NCBI GenBank assembly: GCA_027214125.1
Contig: JAPWHF010000003.1
Span: 124,001 to 188,000 of the forward strand
Direction: 5' to 3'
Origin: Zoogloeaceae bacterium G21618-S1
GTDB taxonomy: Bacteria > Pseudomonadota > Gammaproteobacteria > Burkholderiales > Rhodocyclaceae
Length of the DNA stretch: 64,000 nt
The translations under genes were made by a program, and so were the position numbers. The stretch's first letter is position 1; each line of letters begins with the position of its first letter. Shown piece after piece: positions 39,793 through 49,987 of the stretch. The notes beneath the pieces are model-generated. The model searched no databases. It saw only the letters and a program-made list of their open reading frames with translations, and was not told where the DNA came from.

Positions 39793-40049
39793 AGGCTTTG
39801 GCGGGTCACATCGATTGGGAACATGGTCCGTAGACGACCGGCGACACCGGAACACCACGGCCGTTCTCTGTTTTTGGGAATGCCGCCGCCGGTTTCTGAC
39901 GAACCGATTGCGAGGAAGGCTCGGCGGGCAAAGGACGATTCTACCCCGCTCCGCCCGACTTATCCACAAGCCCATCCAAAAAGAATCGTTGACAAAACAA
40001 GGCGATTAGGTTGAAATTCTCCGTTTGACTTAACACTTGGCTAGTCAAC
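39793..40049. other. dnaA-rpmH intergenic region, candidate oriC/DnaA-regulated promoters
   Basis: A 257-bp gap between divergent dnaA and rpmH. It has one perfect DnaA box TTATCCACA at 39960-39968 and a TTGACA -35-like hexamer at 39989-39994 facing rpmH, with an AT-richer stretch around 39970-40040. This position is the classic bacterial origin locus, but a single box and modest AT content leave open whether the functional origin is here or elsewhere. Confidence 0.55.
39960..39968 (+). promoter_or_regulatory. DnaA box TTATCCACA
   Basis: Exact match to the strong DnaA box consensus in the dnaA-rpmH gap. Confidence 0.8.
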
Positions 40050-40184
40050 ATGAAACGTACCTACCAACCCTCCGTTATCAAGCGCAAGCGCACCCATGGT
40101 TTTCTCGTTCGCATGCGTACCCGCGGTGGTCGCGCCGTGATCCGTGCCCGTCGGGCCAAAGGTCGTCACCGCCTCGCCGTCTAA
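40050..40184 (+). CDS. rpmH: 50S ribosomal protein L34
   Basis: The 44-residue L34 protein ([20 protein letters not shown] then [21 protein letters not shown]). Length and sequence are canonical. It is the first gene of the rpmH-rnpA-yidD-yidC-mnmE cluster, and the rnpA start follows its stop by one base. Confidence 0.98.
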   Translation: MKRTYQPSVIKRKRTHGFLVRMRTRGGRAVIRARRAKGRHRLAV

Positions 40185-40185
40185 G

Positions 40186-40557
40186 GTGGGCGACCAGTCG
40201 CCGGATGTCGATCAGGCTGATCACCATTTCCGCGACGCTTACCGATTGCGAAAAACGGATGAGTATTCATCCGTTTTTGCATTTAAGCGCGCGATAAAAG
40301 GTCGTTACCTGATTGTGCATTTCCGCCCCAATGGCGGAGATACCGCCCGCCTTGGCGTGGTGGTGGCAAAGAAGCTTGCCCGGCGTGCGGTCGAACGTAA
40401 CCGCATCAAGCGCGTCGTTCGCGAGGGTTTTCGCTTGCAACGTGGCACACTACCGGCGCTGGACATGATCGTTCGGCTACACCGGCCACTGACAGACACC
40501 ACGCGCACCAGCGTGCACGAGGATCTGTGTGGTCTGCTGAGGCGACTACCGGGATGA
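40186..40557 (+). CDS. rnpA: Ribonuclease P protein component
   Basis: A 123-residue basic protein that supports RNase P RNA in 5' processing of tRNA. The signature [13 protein letters not shown] and the preceding [19 protein letters not shown] are clear. Start is GTG at 40186, one base after the rpmH stop, giving the family length; a longer frame from 40144 would overlap rpmH. Its stop overlaps the yidD ATG. Confidence 0.95.
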   Translation: MGDQSPDVDQADHHFRDAYRLRKTDEYSSVFAFKRAIKGRYLIVHFRPNGGDTARLGVVVAKKLARRAVERNRIKRVVREGFRLQRGTLPALDMIVRLHRPLTDTTRTSVHEDLCGLLRRLPG

Positions 40558-40763
40558 AATCACTTTTGCTGGCCCTGCTCAAGGTCTATCGCTACGCGAT
40601 CAGCCCGATGCTGGGCAGCAATTGCCGATTCGTTCCCAGTTGCTCGGAATACGCGGTCGAAGCCATCAACCGCTACGGCGCCTTGCGCGGTAGCTGGCTG
40701 GCGACCAAGCGGGTATCGCGCTGTCACCCCTGGTGCAACGGCGGTCACGACCCTGTTCCCTAA
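40554..40763 (+). CDS. yidD: Membrane protein insertion efficiency factor YidD
   Basis: A 69-residue amphipathic membrane-associated protein. The family motif [20 protein letters not shown] is complete and followed by RVSRCHPW and GGHDPVP. It assists YidC-dependent insertion. The start ATG overlaps the rnpA stop (ATGA). Confidence 0.95.
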   Translation: MKSLLLALLKVYRYAISPMLGSNCRFVPSCSEYAVEAINRYGALRGSWLATKRVSRCHPWCNGGHDPVP

Positions 40764-40787
40764 CCTGCTAACTACGGTCTCGTTTCG

Positions 40788-42434
40788 ATGGACAATCGTC
40801 GCCTCATCCTGCTTACGATCTTCGCCTTCTCCATTTTCATGCTGTGGGAGGGCTGGGGAAAATACACCAATCCACCGGTCGCCCAGGTCGCCAGCACACA
40901 AGCCGGCAGCACCACCGCCAGCGCTGATACGAGCATTCCGAAAGCAAGCACCCAGCTCAGCGCCGATGGCAGCGTACCGGTCGACACGGTCAGCAGCGGC
41001 GGCTCCGCTCCGACGCTTACGGTACGGACCGACTCGGTGGTGGCGCAAATCTCCGCCGACGGCGGCGACATCGTTCGCCTGGAGCTGACCCGTCACAAAG
41101 CCACCGCCGACAAGACCAAGAACTACGTCCTGCTCGACAACGGTACACGGCACATCTACGCCGCCCAGTCGGGTCTGACCGGTCCGGGCCTGCCCAACCA
41201 CAAAACCCGTTTTGCCCTGCCCGAAGGCGAGCAAGTGATGGCCGCCGACGCACAATCGCTCACCGTGCGCCTCGACGCGCCGACCGAGAACGGCGTCAGC
41301 GTCAGCAAACTGCTGACCTTCCATCGCAACAGCTACGTCATTGACGTCGCCTACGAAATCCGCAACGGCAGCGACGCCCCGGTGCGCACCGACGCCTACT
41401 TCCAGTTCCAGCGCGACGGCGAAGCCGCCGAGACCACTGAAGCCATGGGCGTGAGTACATTTACCGGCCCGGCCTTCTACACCGACGCGGCCAAGTTCCA
41501 GAAGGTGAAGTTTCAAGACATCGCCGACGGGAGCGCGAAGTTCGCCAAGAAGGACGACAACGGCTGGGTCGCAATGGTCCAGCATTACTTCGTCAGTGCC
41601 TTCCTGCCGGAACAGGGTGTGCCGCGTGAGTACTTCGCGCGCAAGATCAACGACAAGCTCTACACCGCCGGCACCATTCTGCCTGTCGACGAAATCGCAC
41701 CGGGCGCCACCGCCACTGTGAGCACGCGCCTGTACGCCGGCCCTCAAGAGCAGAAGAATCTGGAATCCATCGCACCGGGTCTCAATCTGGTGGTGGATTA
41801 CGGTTGGCTCACCGTCGTGGCCGCGCCGCTGTTCTGGGTGCTGCAGTGGCTTCACAACCTGACCGGCAACTGGGGCTGGGCCATCATCCTGGTCACCATC
41901 TGCCTGAAGGCCCTCTTCTTCCCGCTCTCCGCCGCATCCTACAAGTCGATGGCCAAGATGCGCACGCTCGGCCCCCGTCTGCAGCGCCTCAAAGAGCAGC
42001 ACGGCGACGACAAAGTACGCATGCAAAAGGAGATGATGGAGATCTACAAGCGCGAGAAGATCAATCCGCTGGGCGGCTGCCTGCCGATGGTGGTGCAGAT
42101 TCCGGTCTTCATTGCGCTGTACTGGGTGCTGCTCGGCAGCGTCGAGATGCGCCAGGCGCCGTGGCTGGGCTGGATTACCGACCTGTCAGTGAAAGATCCG
42201 TTCTTCATTCTGCCGGTCATCATGGGCGCCACCATGCTGATCCAGATGCGCCTCAACCCGACGCCGCCGGACCCCATGCAGGCCAAAGTCATGATGGCCA
42301 TGCCCATCGTGTTCACCTTCATGTTCCTGTTCTTCCCCGCCGGTCTGGTGCTGTACTGGGTGGTCAACAACACCCTGTCGATTGCCCAGCAGTGGAAGAT
42401 CACCAAGATGATCGAAAGTGGGCAGAAAACCTGA
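40788..42434 (+). CDS. yidC: Membrane protein insertase YidC (Oxa1 family)
   Basis: A 548-residue insertase. N-terminal signal-anchor helix (residues 5-20), large periplasmic beta-sandwich P1 domain (about 50-340), then five core helices including [20 protein letters not shown] with the hydrophilic-groove arginine region [20 protein letters not shown]. The C-terminus [19 protein letters not shown] is conserved. It inserts membrane proteins with or without SecYEG. Confidence 0.98.
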   Translation: MDNRRLILLTIFAFSIFMLWEGWGKYTNPPVAQVASTQAGSTTASADTSIPKASTQLSADGSVPVDTVSSGGSAPTLTVRTDSVVAQISADGGDIVRLELTRHKATADKTKNYVLLDNGTRHIYAAQSGLTGPGLPNHKTRFALPEGEQVMAADAQSLTVRLDAPTENGVSVSKLLTFHRNSYVIDVAYEIRNGSDAPVRTDAYFQFQRDGEAAETTEAMGVSTFTGPAFYTDAAKFQKVKFQDIADGSAKFAKKDDNGWVAMVQHYFVSAFLPEQGVPREYFARKINDKLYTAGTILPVDEIAPGATATVSTRLYAGPQEQKNLESIAPGLNLVVDYGWLTVVAAPLFWVLQWLHNLTGNWGWAIILVTICLKALFFPLSAASYKSMAKMRTLGPRLQRLKEQHGDDKVRMQKEMMEIYKREKINPLGGCLPMVVQIPVFIALYWVLLGSVEMRQAPWLGWITDLSVKDPFFILPVIMGATMLIQMRLNPTPPDPMQAKVMMAMPIVFTFMFLFFPAGLVLYWVVNNTLSIAQQWKITKMIESGQKT

Positions 42435-43764
42435 CGTCATCACCGCCGTCGCCACCGCACCTGGACGCGGTGGCGTCGGCATTGTTCGCCTCTCCGGCCC
42501 CGACCTCAGCGCGCAGGCCGCGATCCTCGGCAACGGCAAGCCCCCACCACCCCGCCACGCCATCTTCAGCGCATTTCATGACGGCGACGGCCGTCTGATC
42601 GACGAAGGCTTGCTGCTGTACTTCCCCGCGCCGCACTCCTTTACCGGCGAAGACGTCATCGAGATGCAAGGCCATGGCGGCCCCGTGGTGATGCAACTGC
42701 TGCTCGAACGCGCCCTGTCGCTTGGCGCCCGGTTGGCCGAACCGGGCGAATTCACCCAGCGCGCCTTTCTCAACAACAAGATGGATCTGGCGCAAGCCGA
42801 GGCGGTGGCCGACCTTATCGAAGCCTCGACCGTCGCAGCGGCAAGATCGGCCGTGCGCTCGCTCAGCGGCGCGTTCTCGGACGCGATCTCCAGCGTGCGC
42901 GACCAGCTGATCGACCTGCGCATGCTGGTCGAAGCGACTCTCGATTTCCCGGAAGAGGAGATCGATTTTCTGGCCGCCGCACGGGCCGTCGAACGCATGC
43001 AGGCCATCGCGGCCGCCTTGCGTGACATACTCGACCGCGCCGAGCAAGGTGCGCTGCTCCGGCAAGGCCTGCACGTTGTACTGGTCGGCCAGCCCAACGT
43101 CGGCAAGTCCAGCCTGCTCAACCAACTGGCCGGACACGAACGCGCCATTGTCACCGACATCGCCGGCACCACGCGCGACGCCCTGAAAGAGACCATTCAG
43201 CTCGCCGGCATTCCACTGCACATTATCGACACCGCCGGTTTGCGCGACACCGGCGACACTGTCGAACGGATCGGCATCGCGCGCACCTGGAAAGAGATTG
43301 ATGATGCCGATGTCATCGTCCGCATTGTTGACGCGCGGCACGGCATCACGCCTGAAGACGAAGACATCGATACGCGCCTGCCCGCCGGCGTGCCGCGCAT
43401 CACCGTCGAAAACAAATGTGACCTCGCCAGGCTCGACACGCAACTGACCGAAGCCGACCAGATGACCCGCATTCGCCTTTCAGCCAAAACGGGCGATGGC
43501 ATTGCATTACTGCGAGAGCACCTGCTTAAGCTTGCCGGCTGGCACCCCCACAGCGAAGATGTGTTTTTCGCTCGAAAGCGACACCTCAACGCGCTGGGTT
43601 CCGCGCTTGCCCATGTTGAAGACGCCCTGCAACAAACTAACGCGCTTGAGTTGATGGCCGAAGAGTTGCGACAGAGTCACGACGCGCTGGGCGAAATCAC
43701 CGGCGAGTTCACTCCAGACGATTTGCTCGGCGAAATCTTCTCCCGCTTTTGCATCGGCAAGTAG
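42418..43764 (+). CDS. mnmE: tRNA modification GTPase MnmE
   Basis: A 448-residue GTPase that with MnmG forms 5-carboxymethylaminomethyluridine at the wobble position. The N-terminal formyl-THF-binding domain starts [20 protein letters not shown]. The G domain (about 215-370) has [20 protein letters not shown] and DTAGL. The C-terminal FCIGK provides the catalytic cysteine. The start is GTG at 42418, overlapping yidC by 17 bp. The usual neighbour mnmG is not adjacent. Confidence 0.97.
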   Translation: MGRKPDVITAVATAPGRGGVGIVRLSGPDLSAQAAILGNGKPPPPRHAIFSAFHDGDGRLIDEGLLLYFPAPHSFTGEDVIEMQGHGGPVVMQLLLERALSLGARLAEPGEFTQRAFLNNKMDLAQAEAVADLIEASTVAAARSAVRSLSGAFSDAISSVRDQLIDLRMLVEATLDFPEEEIDFLAAARAVERMQAIAAALRDILDRAEQGALLRQGLHVVLVGQPNVGKSSLLNQLAGHERAIVTDIAGTTRDALKETIQLAGIPLHIIDTAGLRDTGDTVERIGIARTWKEIDDADVIVRIVDARHGITPEDEDIDTRLPAGVPRITVENKCDLARLDTQLTEADQMTRIRLSAKTGDGIALLREHLLKLAGWHPHSEDVFFARKRHLNALGSALAHVEDALQQTNALELMAEELRQSHDALGEITGEFTPDDLLGEIFSRFCIGK

Positions 43765-43790
43765 CACGCGCCACATCCTCACACCCGCTC

Positions 43791-43806
43791 TGTTCCACGT
43801 GAAACA
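43791..43806. promoter_or_regulatory. parS-like centromere site TGTTCCACGTGAAACA
   Basis: A 16-bp near-palindrome matching the ParB binding consensus TGTTNCACGTGAAACA at every defined base. It lies between mnmE and the TSUP gene, about 4 kb from dnaA, the expected origin-proximal location. Confidence 0.85.
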
Positions 43807-43817
43807 AGTCAACTGAC

Positions 43818-44582
43818 ATGACCGATGCCCTCTGGCTACTCCTTGGTGCTGGCGCCTTCGTTGCTGGTTTTGTCGACGCTGTCGTCGGCGGCGGCGGACT
43901 GATCCAGATTCCGCTGCTCTTCTCGAGCTTGCCGCAATACGCGCCAGCTACACTGTTCGGTACCAACAAGATCGCCAGCATCGTCGGCACCGCCAGCGCA
44001 GCAGTTCAGTACGCGCGGCGCGTGCGCATCGACTTTCGCATCGTCCTCCCCGGCGCCGCGGCGGCGCTACTCGGTGCATGGTTCGGTGCCAAGTCTGTCG
44101 CATTGCTCGACCCAGCGCTCGTTCGCCCGCTGGTCCTTTCGCTGCTTATCGCCGTCGCACTCTACACCTACCTGAGACCCAACTTCGGCACGGACGCCGG
44201 CACCCCCCTCGCCCTCAACACCACGCGCCTTCGCATTGTGGTTATCGGCGTCACCATCGGTTTCTACGACGGATTCTTCGGACCCGGCACCGGCAGTTTT
44301 TTCATTTTTCTCTTTATCCGAGCCTTGCACATGGACTTCCTGCAAGCCTCAGCCACAGCGAAAATTCTCAATTTCTCGACAAACCTGGCGGCAATCAGCT
44401 TCTTCGCCGGCACTGGCGCCATTCTTTGGAAAGTTGGCCTGCTGATGGCGGCGTGCAATCTCGCGGGCGCAATCACCGGGAGCAACATGGCGCTAAAACA
44501 TGGGTCTCGTTTCGTTCGACGCTTTTTCTTGTTGGTCGTGAGCGCGCTGATTGCAAAAATGGCCTGGGATATGCTGACCTGA
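43818..44582 (+). CDS. TSUP (TauE/SafE) family transporter
   Basis: A 254-residue inner-membrane protein with about eight helices and the internal repeat of the TSUP family. AFVAGFVDAVVGGGGLIQIPLLF begins repeat 1, and YDGFFGPGTGSFFIFLFI begins repeat 2. Members export sulfite or organosulfonates or carry other anions; the substrate is not deducible. It is flanked on both sides by parS-like sites and is not part of a sulfur operon. Confidence 0.92.
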   Translation: MTDALWLLLGAGAFVAGFVDAVVGGGGLIQIPLLFSSLPQYAPATLFGTNKIASIVGTASAAVQYARRVRIDFRIVLPGAAAALLGAWFGAKSVALLDPALVRPLVLSLLIAVALYTYLRPNFGTDAGTPLALNTTRLRIVVIGVTIGFYDGFFGPGTGSFFIFLFIRALHMDFLQASATAKILNFSTNLAAISFFAGTGAILWKVGLLMAACNLAGAITGSNMALKHGSRFVRRFFLLVVSALIAKMAWDMLT

Positions 44583-44611
44583 ACCAGCGGAGCCACACTC
44601 GTTGCTGCACA

Positions 44612-44627
44612 TGTTTCACGTGGAACA
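44612..44627. promoter_or_regulatory. parS-like centromere site TGTTTCACGTGGAACA
   Basis: A second 16-mer, differing from the consensus TGTTTCACGTGAAACA by one base, 30 bp after the TSUP stop and 0.8 kb from the first site. Two such sites close together near the origin are very unlikely by chance. Confidence 0.85.
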
Positions 44628-44694
44628 CCACCGGACTCGAGCATCTCTAAGGTGTTAAAATATCAGGCTTTTCAATCCATTGGATGGGGATGCC

Positions 44695-45081
44695 ATGCAA
44701 GGTCTTCATCTCATTGCCGATCTGTATCACTGTGACTGCGACCCGGCAGTCCTGCTCGATCGGAATGTGCTCGAAACGCGCTGCGTCAACTTCTGCAAAG
44801 ATGCCGGCCTCACGCCGCTTGGCGCCTACTTCTACCAGTTCACCCACGACAATGGCGAGAAGGCCGGCGTCACCGGAACAGTCGTTCTGGCCGAATCCCA
44901 CGTTGCCATTCACACCTGGCCCGAAACCCACGCGGTCACGCTCGATGTCTACGTGTGCAACTTCTCGCGAGACAACAGCGCCCGTGCGCGGGCGGTCTAC
45001 CGACACCTGGTCGATCTGCTGCAGCCCGGCGAAATGATCGAGAAAGACGTGATGCGCGGCGAGCTGCCCGTGTCAGCCTGA
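44695..45081 (+). CDS. speD: S-adenosylmethionine decarboxylase proenzyme
   Basis: A 128-residue pyruvoyl enzyme that decarboxylates AdoMet to supply aminopropyl groups for spermidine. The self-cleavage Glu-Ser occurs in LAESHVAIHTWPE, and the catalytic Cys and His lie further on in VYVCNFSRDN and HTWPE. Short prokaryotic (class 1B) type. The start MQGLHLIADLYHC at 44695 is favoured; an ATG five codons upstream is possible. A -10-like TAAAAT is at 44656. speE follows after 19 bp. Confidence 0.95.
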   Translation: MQGLHLIADLYHCDCDPAVLLDRNVLETRCVNFCKDAGLTPLGAYFYQFTHDNGEKAGVTGTVVLAESHVAIHTWPETHAVTLDVYVCNFSRDNSARARAVYRHLVDLLQPGEMIEKDVMRGELPVSA

Positions 45082-45100
45082 CCGAGGACGACTAGCCGCG

Positions 45101-45973
45101 ATGCCATCTGACAAAGATCACCTGATAGAGGCCCTGAACGACAACGCCGGCCACTACCTTAAAAAAGGACGCCTGATCGAAGCGGGCGACACGCCGTTTC
45201 AGTCCTACGAGGTCTGGGATACCCCGCAGTTCGGTCGCTTGTTCCGACTGGACGGCTACTTCATGACCTCAGAAGGTGATGAGTTTTTCTACCACGAGAA
45301 CCTTATCCATGTGCCGGCCATCACTCAGACTAACCCGCGCCGCGCACTGATCATCGGTGGCGGCGACGGTGGATCGGCCGACGAACTCTTTAAGCATCCG
45401 ACGATAGAGAGGGTGACGCTGGTCGAGCTCGACGAAAAAGTTGTCGACATCGCGCGCCGTCACCTGCCCAAGGTTCACAACGGTGCGCTCGACGACCCAC
45501 GGCTCGACCTTCAGTTTGCGGACGGCCTGAACTACGTTCGCATGACCGCACCGGCCACTGGCGAGCGATTCGATCTGATCGTGCTCGATCTGACCGATCC
45601 GATCGGTCCCGCCGAAGCGCTCTATACCGAGACCTTCTTTGCCGACTGCAAGCGTCTGCTCACCGATCAAGGTGCGCTGTCACTTCATCTGGGTGCCCCC
45701 GTGTTTCAAGGCGAGCGGGTCGCGATGCTGTTCAAACGCCTTGGCAAAATCTTCAGCACGGTTCGGCCGCACTTTCACTACATCCCGCTCTACGGCAGCT
45801 TGTGGGGCATGGCGTGTGCATCGGACCACATCGATCCCTTGGCACTCACCCCCGCCGACATCGACGCACGACTCGAGGCTAGGGGCGTCGGGCAACTCCA
45901 GTACTACAACGGCGACACCCACCGGGCCGCATTTGCCCAGCCCAACTACATTAGACAGTGCCTCACGACATGA
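45101..45973 (+). CDS. speE: Spermidine synthase (polyamine aminopropyltransferase)
   Basis: A 290-residue enzyme that transfers the aminopropyl group from decarboxylated AdoMet to putrescine. The AdoMet fold shows ALIIGGGDGGSADELFKHP, the acidic residue in TLVELDEKVV, and the active-site LIVLDLTDPIGPAEALYT. The substrate loop Tyr (LFRLDGYFMTSEGDEFFYHE) is present. With speD it forms the spermidine branch. Its stop overlaps the rsmB ATG (ATGA). Confidence 0.95.
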   Translation: MPSDKDHLIEALNDNAGHYLKKGRLIEAGDTPFQSYEVWDTPQFGRLFRLDGYFMTSEGDEFFYHENLIHVPAITQTNPRRALIIGGGDGGSADELFKHPTIERVTLVELDEKVVDIARRHLPKVHNGALDDPRLDLQFADGLNYVRMTAPATGERFDLIVLDLTDPIGPAEALYTETFFADCKRLLTDQGALSLHLGAPVFQGERVAMLFKRLGKIFSTVRPHFHYIPLYGSLWGMACASDHIDPLALTPADIDARLEARGVGQLQYYNGDTHRAAFAQPNYIRQCLTT

Positions 45974-47295
45974 CCTCATTCGATCGCAAGCCCCGACACG
46001 CCCCCATGCCCCCGCCTGCGCCGTTGGCGGTAGACAGTCTCGCCTTCGCGATCGATCAATCCGCCGGCCTCATCGAGGGCGTCATCGATGGCAAAGCCCT
46101 CACCGAGATGATGACGCAGGCCCGGCTCACCGATCTGCCGCGGCCCATCCGTGGTGCCATACTCGATCTCACCTACAACACCCTGCGCGAGTACGGGCGC
46201 GGTGACGCGGTGCTCGGTCGGCTGCTGTCCAAGCCGCTGCCGACCCGACTCCACGCCATTCTTCTGGTTGCGATTCATCGACTGACGGCACGTCCCGATA
46301 CCGCACACACCGTCGTCGACCAGGCTGTCACCGCCATAGGCGCCCTCGCGCCAGGGCTTCGACCGGTCGCCAACGGCGTGCTGAGAAACTACTTGCGCCA
46401 GGGTCCGACACTCGAGCACGCACAAGCCGCACATGAGCCAAGCCGCTACCAGCACCCGGACTGGTGGATCCATAAACTCAAAAAGGCCCTGCCTGACCAA
46501 TGGCTGGCGGTACTGGCCGCGGGCAATCAACACCCGCCCATGTCGCTGCGCGCCAACCTGCGTCAGGGCACGCTGGATGACGCCTCAGGCCTGCTGCGCA
46601 GCGCCGGCATCGCACATCGCGTCCTCGACAACGGCGCCTTGTTGCTCGACACACCCGTCCCCGTCGACCAAATCCCCGACTTCTACGAAGGCCGCTTTTC
46701 AGTCCAGGACGCCGGGGCGCAATGGGCGGCCCAATGGCTGGCGCCACGTCCGGGCGATCGCGTCCTCGACGCCTGTGCCGCGCCGGGCGGCAAGAGCGCC
46801 CATCTGCTCGAAACCGCCGACATCTCGCTGACCGCACTCGAACTCGACCCGGTCCGCGTACGACGCATCGACGACACGCTCACCCGGCTCGGTCTGAGCG
46901 CCGAAGTTCTCATCGGCGACAGCCGCGACCCCGACGCCTGGTGGGATGGCCGTCCCTTCGACCGGATCCTTGCCGATGTGCCGTGCTCCGCCTCGGGCGT
47001 CGCCCGCCGCCATCCCGACATAAAGTGGCTGCGGCGCGACACCGACATCGCCGGGTTTGCCACCCAACAAGCCGAGATCCTGCACGCGCTGTGGCGCACC
47101 CTCGCCCCCGGTGGCACAATGCTCTACGTGACCTGCTCGGTGTTCGACGAGGAAAACAGCGACCAGATCGCCCGATTCTGCGCTCGCCACCCCGAAGCCA
47201 AACGGGTCGCCATCCAAGGCCGAATGGAGCACAAGCTGCTGCCCGATGCTGAACACGACGGCTTCTACTACGCCTTGCTCGAAAAGGCGCACTGA
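45970..47295 (+). CDS. rsmB: 16S rRNA (cytosine-967-C5)-methyltransferase
   Basis: RsmB (Fmu/Sun), 441 residues. An N-terminal NusB-like RNA-binding domain (about 20-160) is followed by the AdoMet methyltransferase domain with ACAAPGGKSAHLLE, the nucleophile-proximal cysteine in DVPCSASGVARRHPDIK, and the second catalytic cysteine in YVTCSVFDEEN. The start at 45970 overlaps the speE stop; a GTG at 45958 is also in frame. It opens the conserved rsmB-DUF4390-ntrYX block. Confidence 0.95.
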   Translation: MTSFDRKPRHAPMPPPAPLAVDSLAFAIDQSAGLIEGVIDGKALTEMMTQARLTDLPRPIRGAILDLTYNTLREYGRGDAVLGRLLSKPLPTRLHAILLVAIHRLTARPDTAHTVVDQAVTAIGALAPGLRPVANGVLRNYLRQGPTLEHAQAAHEPSRYQHPDWWIHKLKKALPDQWLAVLAAGNQHPPMSLRANLRQGTLDDASGLLRSAGIAHRVLDNGALLLDTPVPVDQIPDFYEGRFSVQDAGAQWAAQWLAPRPGDRVLDACAAPGGKSAHLLETADISLTALELDPVRVRRIDDTLTRLGLSAEVLIGDSRDPDAWWDGRPFDRILADVPCSASGVARRHPDIKWLRRDTDIAGFATQQAEILHALWRTLAPGGTMLYVTCSVFDEENSDQIARFCARHPEAKRVAIQGRMEHKLLPDAEHDGFYYALLEKAH

Positions 47296-47866
47296 CCTTC
47301 CCTTGCTGCTGCTACGCGCAATCGGCCTGGTGCTGTGCCTGCTCGTCTTGCCAGCACAGGCCAACGATTCGCCGCGTATCACATATGGCGACATACAGCT
47401 CGAGAACGCCGACTATGTCATCAACGCCGACATTGATCTGACGCTCAATCCCCGTGTCGAAGACGCCATTCGACATGGCATCGCCGTGTATTTCGTGCTC
47501 GAGGCCCTCATTGAGTCACCCCGCTGGTACTGGCTCGACAAAACCGAGGTCAGTGAAAGCCTCAGCTATCGCATCACCTACCATGCACTGACTCGCAGCT
47601 TCAGGCTCGCCATCGGCAATTTCCATCAAAGCTTCGACACCCTCGACGCGGTCGTTCGCACCATGACACGTGTGCGCCGCTGGCGTGTCGCCGACGTCAG
47701 TGCACTCGAGCCCGGTCAATCCTACAAGGTCGCGCTCCGCTTCCGGCTCGACACCGACCTGCTGCCTCGACCATTCGCGGTTTCCGCGCTCGGCAGCCGC
47801 GACTGGTCAATCGACACCGAGGAAATGAGCTGGATGTTCCTGACTGCGGGCCGGGCTGCGCCATGA
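47246..47866 (+). CDS. DUF4390 exported protein
   Basis: An exported protein of about 190-206 residues, found in beta-proteobacteria between rsmB and the ntrY-like kinase. The frame opens at ATG 47246, overlapping rsmB by 50 bp; a TTG at 47303 would still leave a hydrophobic signal (LLRAIGLVLCLLVLP, cleavage near AQAN). The DUF4390 body has ADIDLTLNPRVEDAIRHGIAVYF, PRWYWLDK and SYRITYHALTRSFRLAIG. The conserved position suggests a periplasmic partner or modulator of the adjacent kinase, which is inference. Its stop overlaps the ntrY start by 4 bp. Confidence 0.85.
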   Translation: MLNTTASTTPCSKRRTDLPLLLLRAIGLVLCLLVLPAQANDSPRITYGDIQLENADYVINADIDLTLNPRVEDAIRHGIAVYFVLEALIESPRWYWLDKTEVSESLSYRITYHALTRSFRLAIGNFHQSFDTLDAVVRTMTRVRRWRVADVSALEPGQSYKVALRFRLDTDLLPRPFAVSALGSRDWSIDTEEMSWMFLTAGRAAP

Positions 47867-49983
47867 AACGCATCGCCTTCACCGTCGCGGCCGCACTCGC
47901 AGCCATCTCGCTGTTTCTGCTCGCCAGCGCCACGGCAAACACCGACATGTTCGCCGACAGTTACCCCTATCTGCTGGCACTCAACGGCTTCATCGCCGTC
48001 GCGCTGGCCGGTCTGGTTACGGTTCAGGTCCGCCAGCTCCTGGCAGACCGCCGTGCCAAGGTGTTCGGCTCGCAACTCAAGCTCCGGCTGCTCACCTTCT
48101 TTGCACTGATGGCCATCGTGCCCGGCGTCGTGATTTACACCGTATCGCTACAGTTCGTCGTACGCAGCATCGAAACCTGGTTCGACGTACGGGTCAACGC
48201 GGCACTCGAAGGCGGTATCGCCCTCGGCCAGACCTCGCTCGACTACCTTGGCCGCCAGCTTCAGGGACACGCCAGCGACATGGCGCTGAGCCTGTCTGAC
48301 TCCCCGGCGCTGGCCGCCTCACGCCTCAACCGCTTGCGCGAGCAAGCAGGTGTCGACAGCGCGACCTTGTTCTCCGGTGGCGGGCGGATTCAGGCCACCG
48401 CCTCCAACTCGGTCACCACCCTGTTGCCCACACTGCCCAATAACGACCAGATGCGCCAGGCCCGGGCCGGTCAGCGCTCGCTGTTTGTCGATGCAGATCC
48501 TGACGGCGGTATCGAGCTCCGGGTCATCGTCCCCATCCCGAATCGGAGCATCACCGATGAACCGACCTACCTGCAGCTCATCCAGCCAGTGCCCGAATCC
48601 ATCAGTCGCCACGCCAATGCTGTGCAAACCGCATATCGCGACTACCAGCAGCTCTCGCTCGGCCGCGCCGGCCTCAAGCGCATCTACAGCCTCACCCTGA
48701 CACTGTCACTGCTCCTGGCACTGCTGGCCGCCATCGCCATCGCCTTCGTCCTCGCACGCAAGCTCTCCAAGCCGCTCATCATTCTCGCGCAAGGCACCGA
48801 AGCAGTGGCCCAGGGCGACTTCAGCCCGCGCCGCGCCTTGCCCGCACATGACGAACTCGGCGTGCTTACGCAGTCCTTCAACCAGATGACCCGCCAGCTC
48901 GATGAGGCTCGCGCCCTGGCCGAGCGCAACCGCGCCGCCGTTGAAGCAGCACGCAGTTATCTCGAAAGCGTTCTGGCCAACCTGTCCGCCGGCGTACTCG
49001 CCTTCTCGCCGGACGGCACGCTGCGTGCGGCCAACCGGGGGGCGACCGAAATCCTCGATGACCCACTCGACGGCTACGAAGACATCACCATTGCCGACTG
49101 GCCGAAGCACACTGAACTTCGCGATACCCTCGTCGCCGCCCTGGCCGGATCGGACGGCGACTGGCAGCAACAGATCGAAATGCGCTCACCCGACGGCGGC
49201 GAGCAGACGCTACTCATTCATGGCACAGCGCTGCCGCAGGCGGCAGGCGGCGGCACGGTAGTCGTCTTCGACGACATCTCGCATCTCATTGCGGTCGAGC
49301 GCACCGCCGCCTGGGCCGAGGTGGCCCGTCGTCTGGCCCACGAAATCAAGAACCCACTCACACCCATTCAGCTCTCCGCTGAACGCCTCGCCATGAAACT
49401 CGCCCCGCGTCTCGACGACGACGACCGTCATATGCTCGAACGCGCCACAGGTACCATCGTCAACCAGGTCGAGGCGATGAAGAACCTGGTCAATGCCTTC
49501 CGCGACTACGCGCGACTTCCCGCACCGGTGCTCTCGTCGCTGGATCTGAACGCCCTCGTCCGTGAAGTGCTCGGCCTCTACGATGGTGCGCCCGTGCGCA
49601 TCGAGCCCGATCTGCAAGTCGGTCTGCCCGCGGTGCAGGGCGACGCAGCCCAGCTGCGTCAGGTGATCCACAATTTGCTGCAAAATGCTGAAGACGCGCT
49701 GGCCGAACACGCCGACGCGCACATCGTGATTCGCACGTGCCTGCGCGACAACGGTCGCATTCGGCTGAGTGTGCGCGATAGTGGCCCCGGGTTTCCCGGT
49801 GATATGCTCAGCCGTGCGTTCGAACCCTATTTCACCACCAAGGCCCGCGGTACCGGTCTCGGTCTGGCCATCGTCAAAAAGATCATCGACGAACACGGCG
49901 GCGAAATCCGCCTGATCAACCACGAAGACAAGGGCGCCGAAGTGCGTGTTCACCTGCGCCCCGCCATCACGGAAAAACGCTGA
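47863..49983 (+). CDS. ntrY: NtrY-type sensor histidine kinase
   Basis: A 706-residue membrane kinase. Four membrane helices (three in the first 110 residues, one near 280-300) enclose a periplasmic or membrane-proximal sensor. A HAMP linker follows ([20 protein letters not shown]), then a PAS domain, then HisKA with the phosphoacceptor in [20 protein letters not shown], an N box near [12 protein letters not shown], and G boxes DSGPGFP and [12 protein letters not shown]. NtrYX pairs respond to nitrogen or redox and envelope signals in proteobacteria. ntrX follows 4 bp later, so it is the partner. Confidence 0.93.
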   Translation: MKRIAFTVAAALAAISLFLLASATANTDMFADSYPYLLALNGFIAVALAGLVTVQVRQLLADRRAKVFGSQLKLRLLTFFALMAIVPGVVIYTVSLQFVVRSIETWFDVRVNAALEGGIALGQTSLDYLGRQLQGHASDMALSLSDSPALAASRLNRLREQAGVDSATLFSGGGRIQATASNSVTTLLPTLPNNDQMRQARAGQRSLFVDADPDGGIELRVIVPIPNRSITDEPTYLQLIQPVPESISRHANAVQTAYRDYQQLSLGRAGLKRIYSLTLTLSLLLALLAAIAIAFVLARKLSKPLIILAQGTEAVAQGDFSPRRALPAHDELGVLTQSFNQMTRQLDEARALAERNRAAVEAARSYLESVLANLSAGVLAFSPDGTLRAANRGATEILDDPLDGYEDITIADWPKHTELRDTLVAALAGSDGDWQQQIEMRSPDGGEQTLLIHGTALPQAAGGGTVVVFDDISHLIAVERTAAWAEVARRLAHEIKNPLTPIQLSAERLAMKLAPRLDDDDRHMLERATGTIVNQVEAMKNLVNAFRDYARLPAPVLSSLDLNALVREVLGLYDGAPVRIEPDLQVGLPAVQGDAAQLRQVIHNLLQNAEDALAEHADAHIVIRTCLRDNGRIRLSVRDSGPGFPGDMLSRAFEPYFTTKARGTGLGLAIVKKIIDEHGGEIRLINHEDKGAEVRVHLRPAITEKR

Positions 49984-49987
49984 CACC

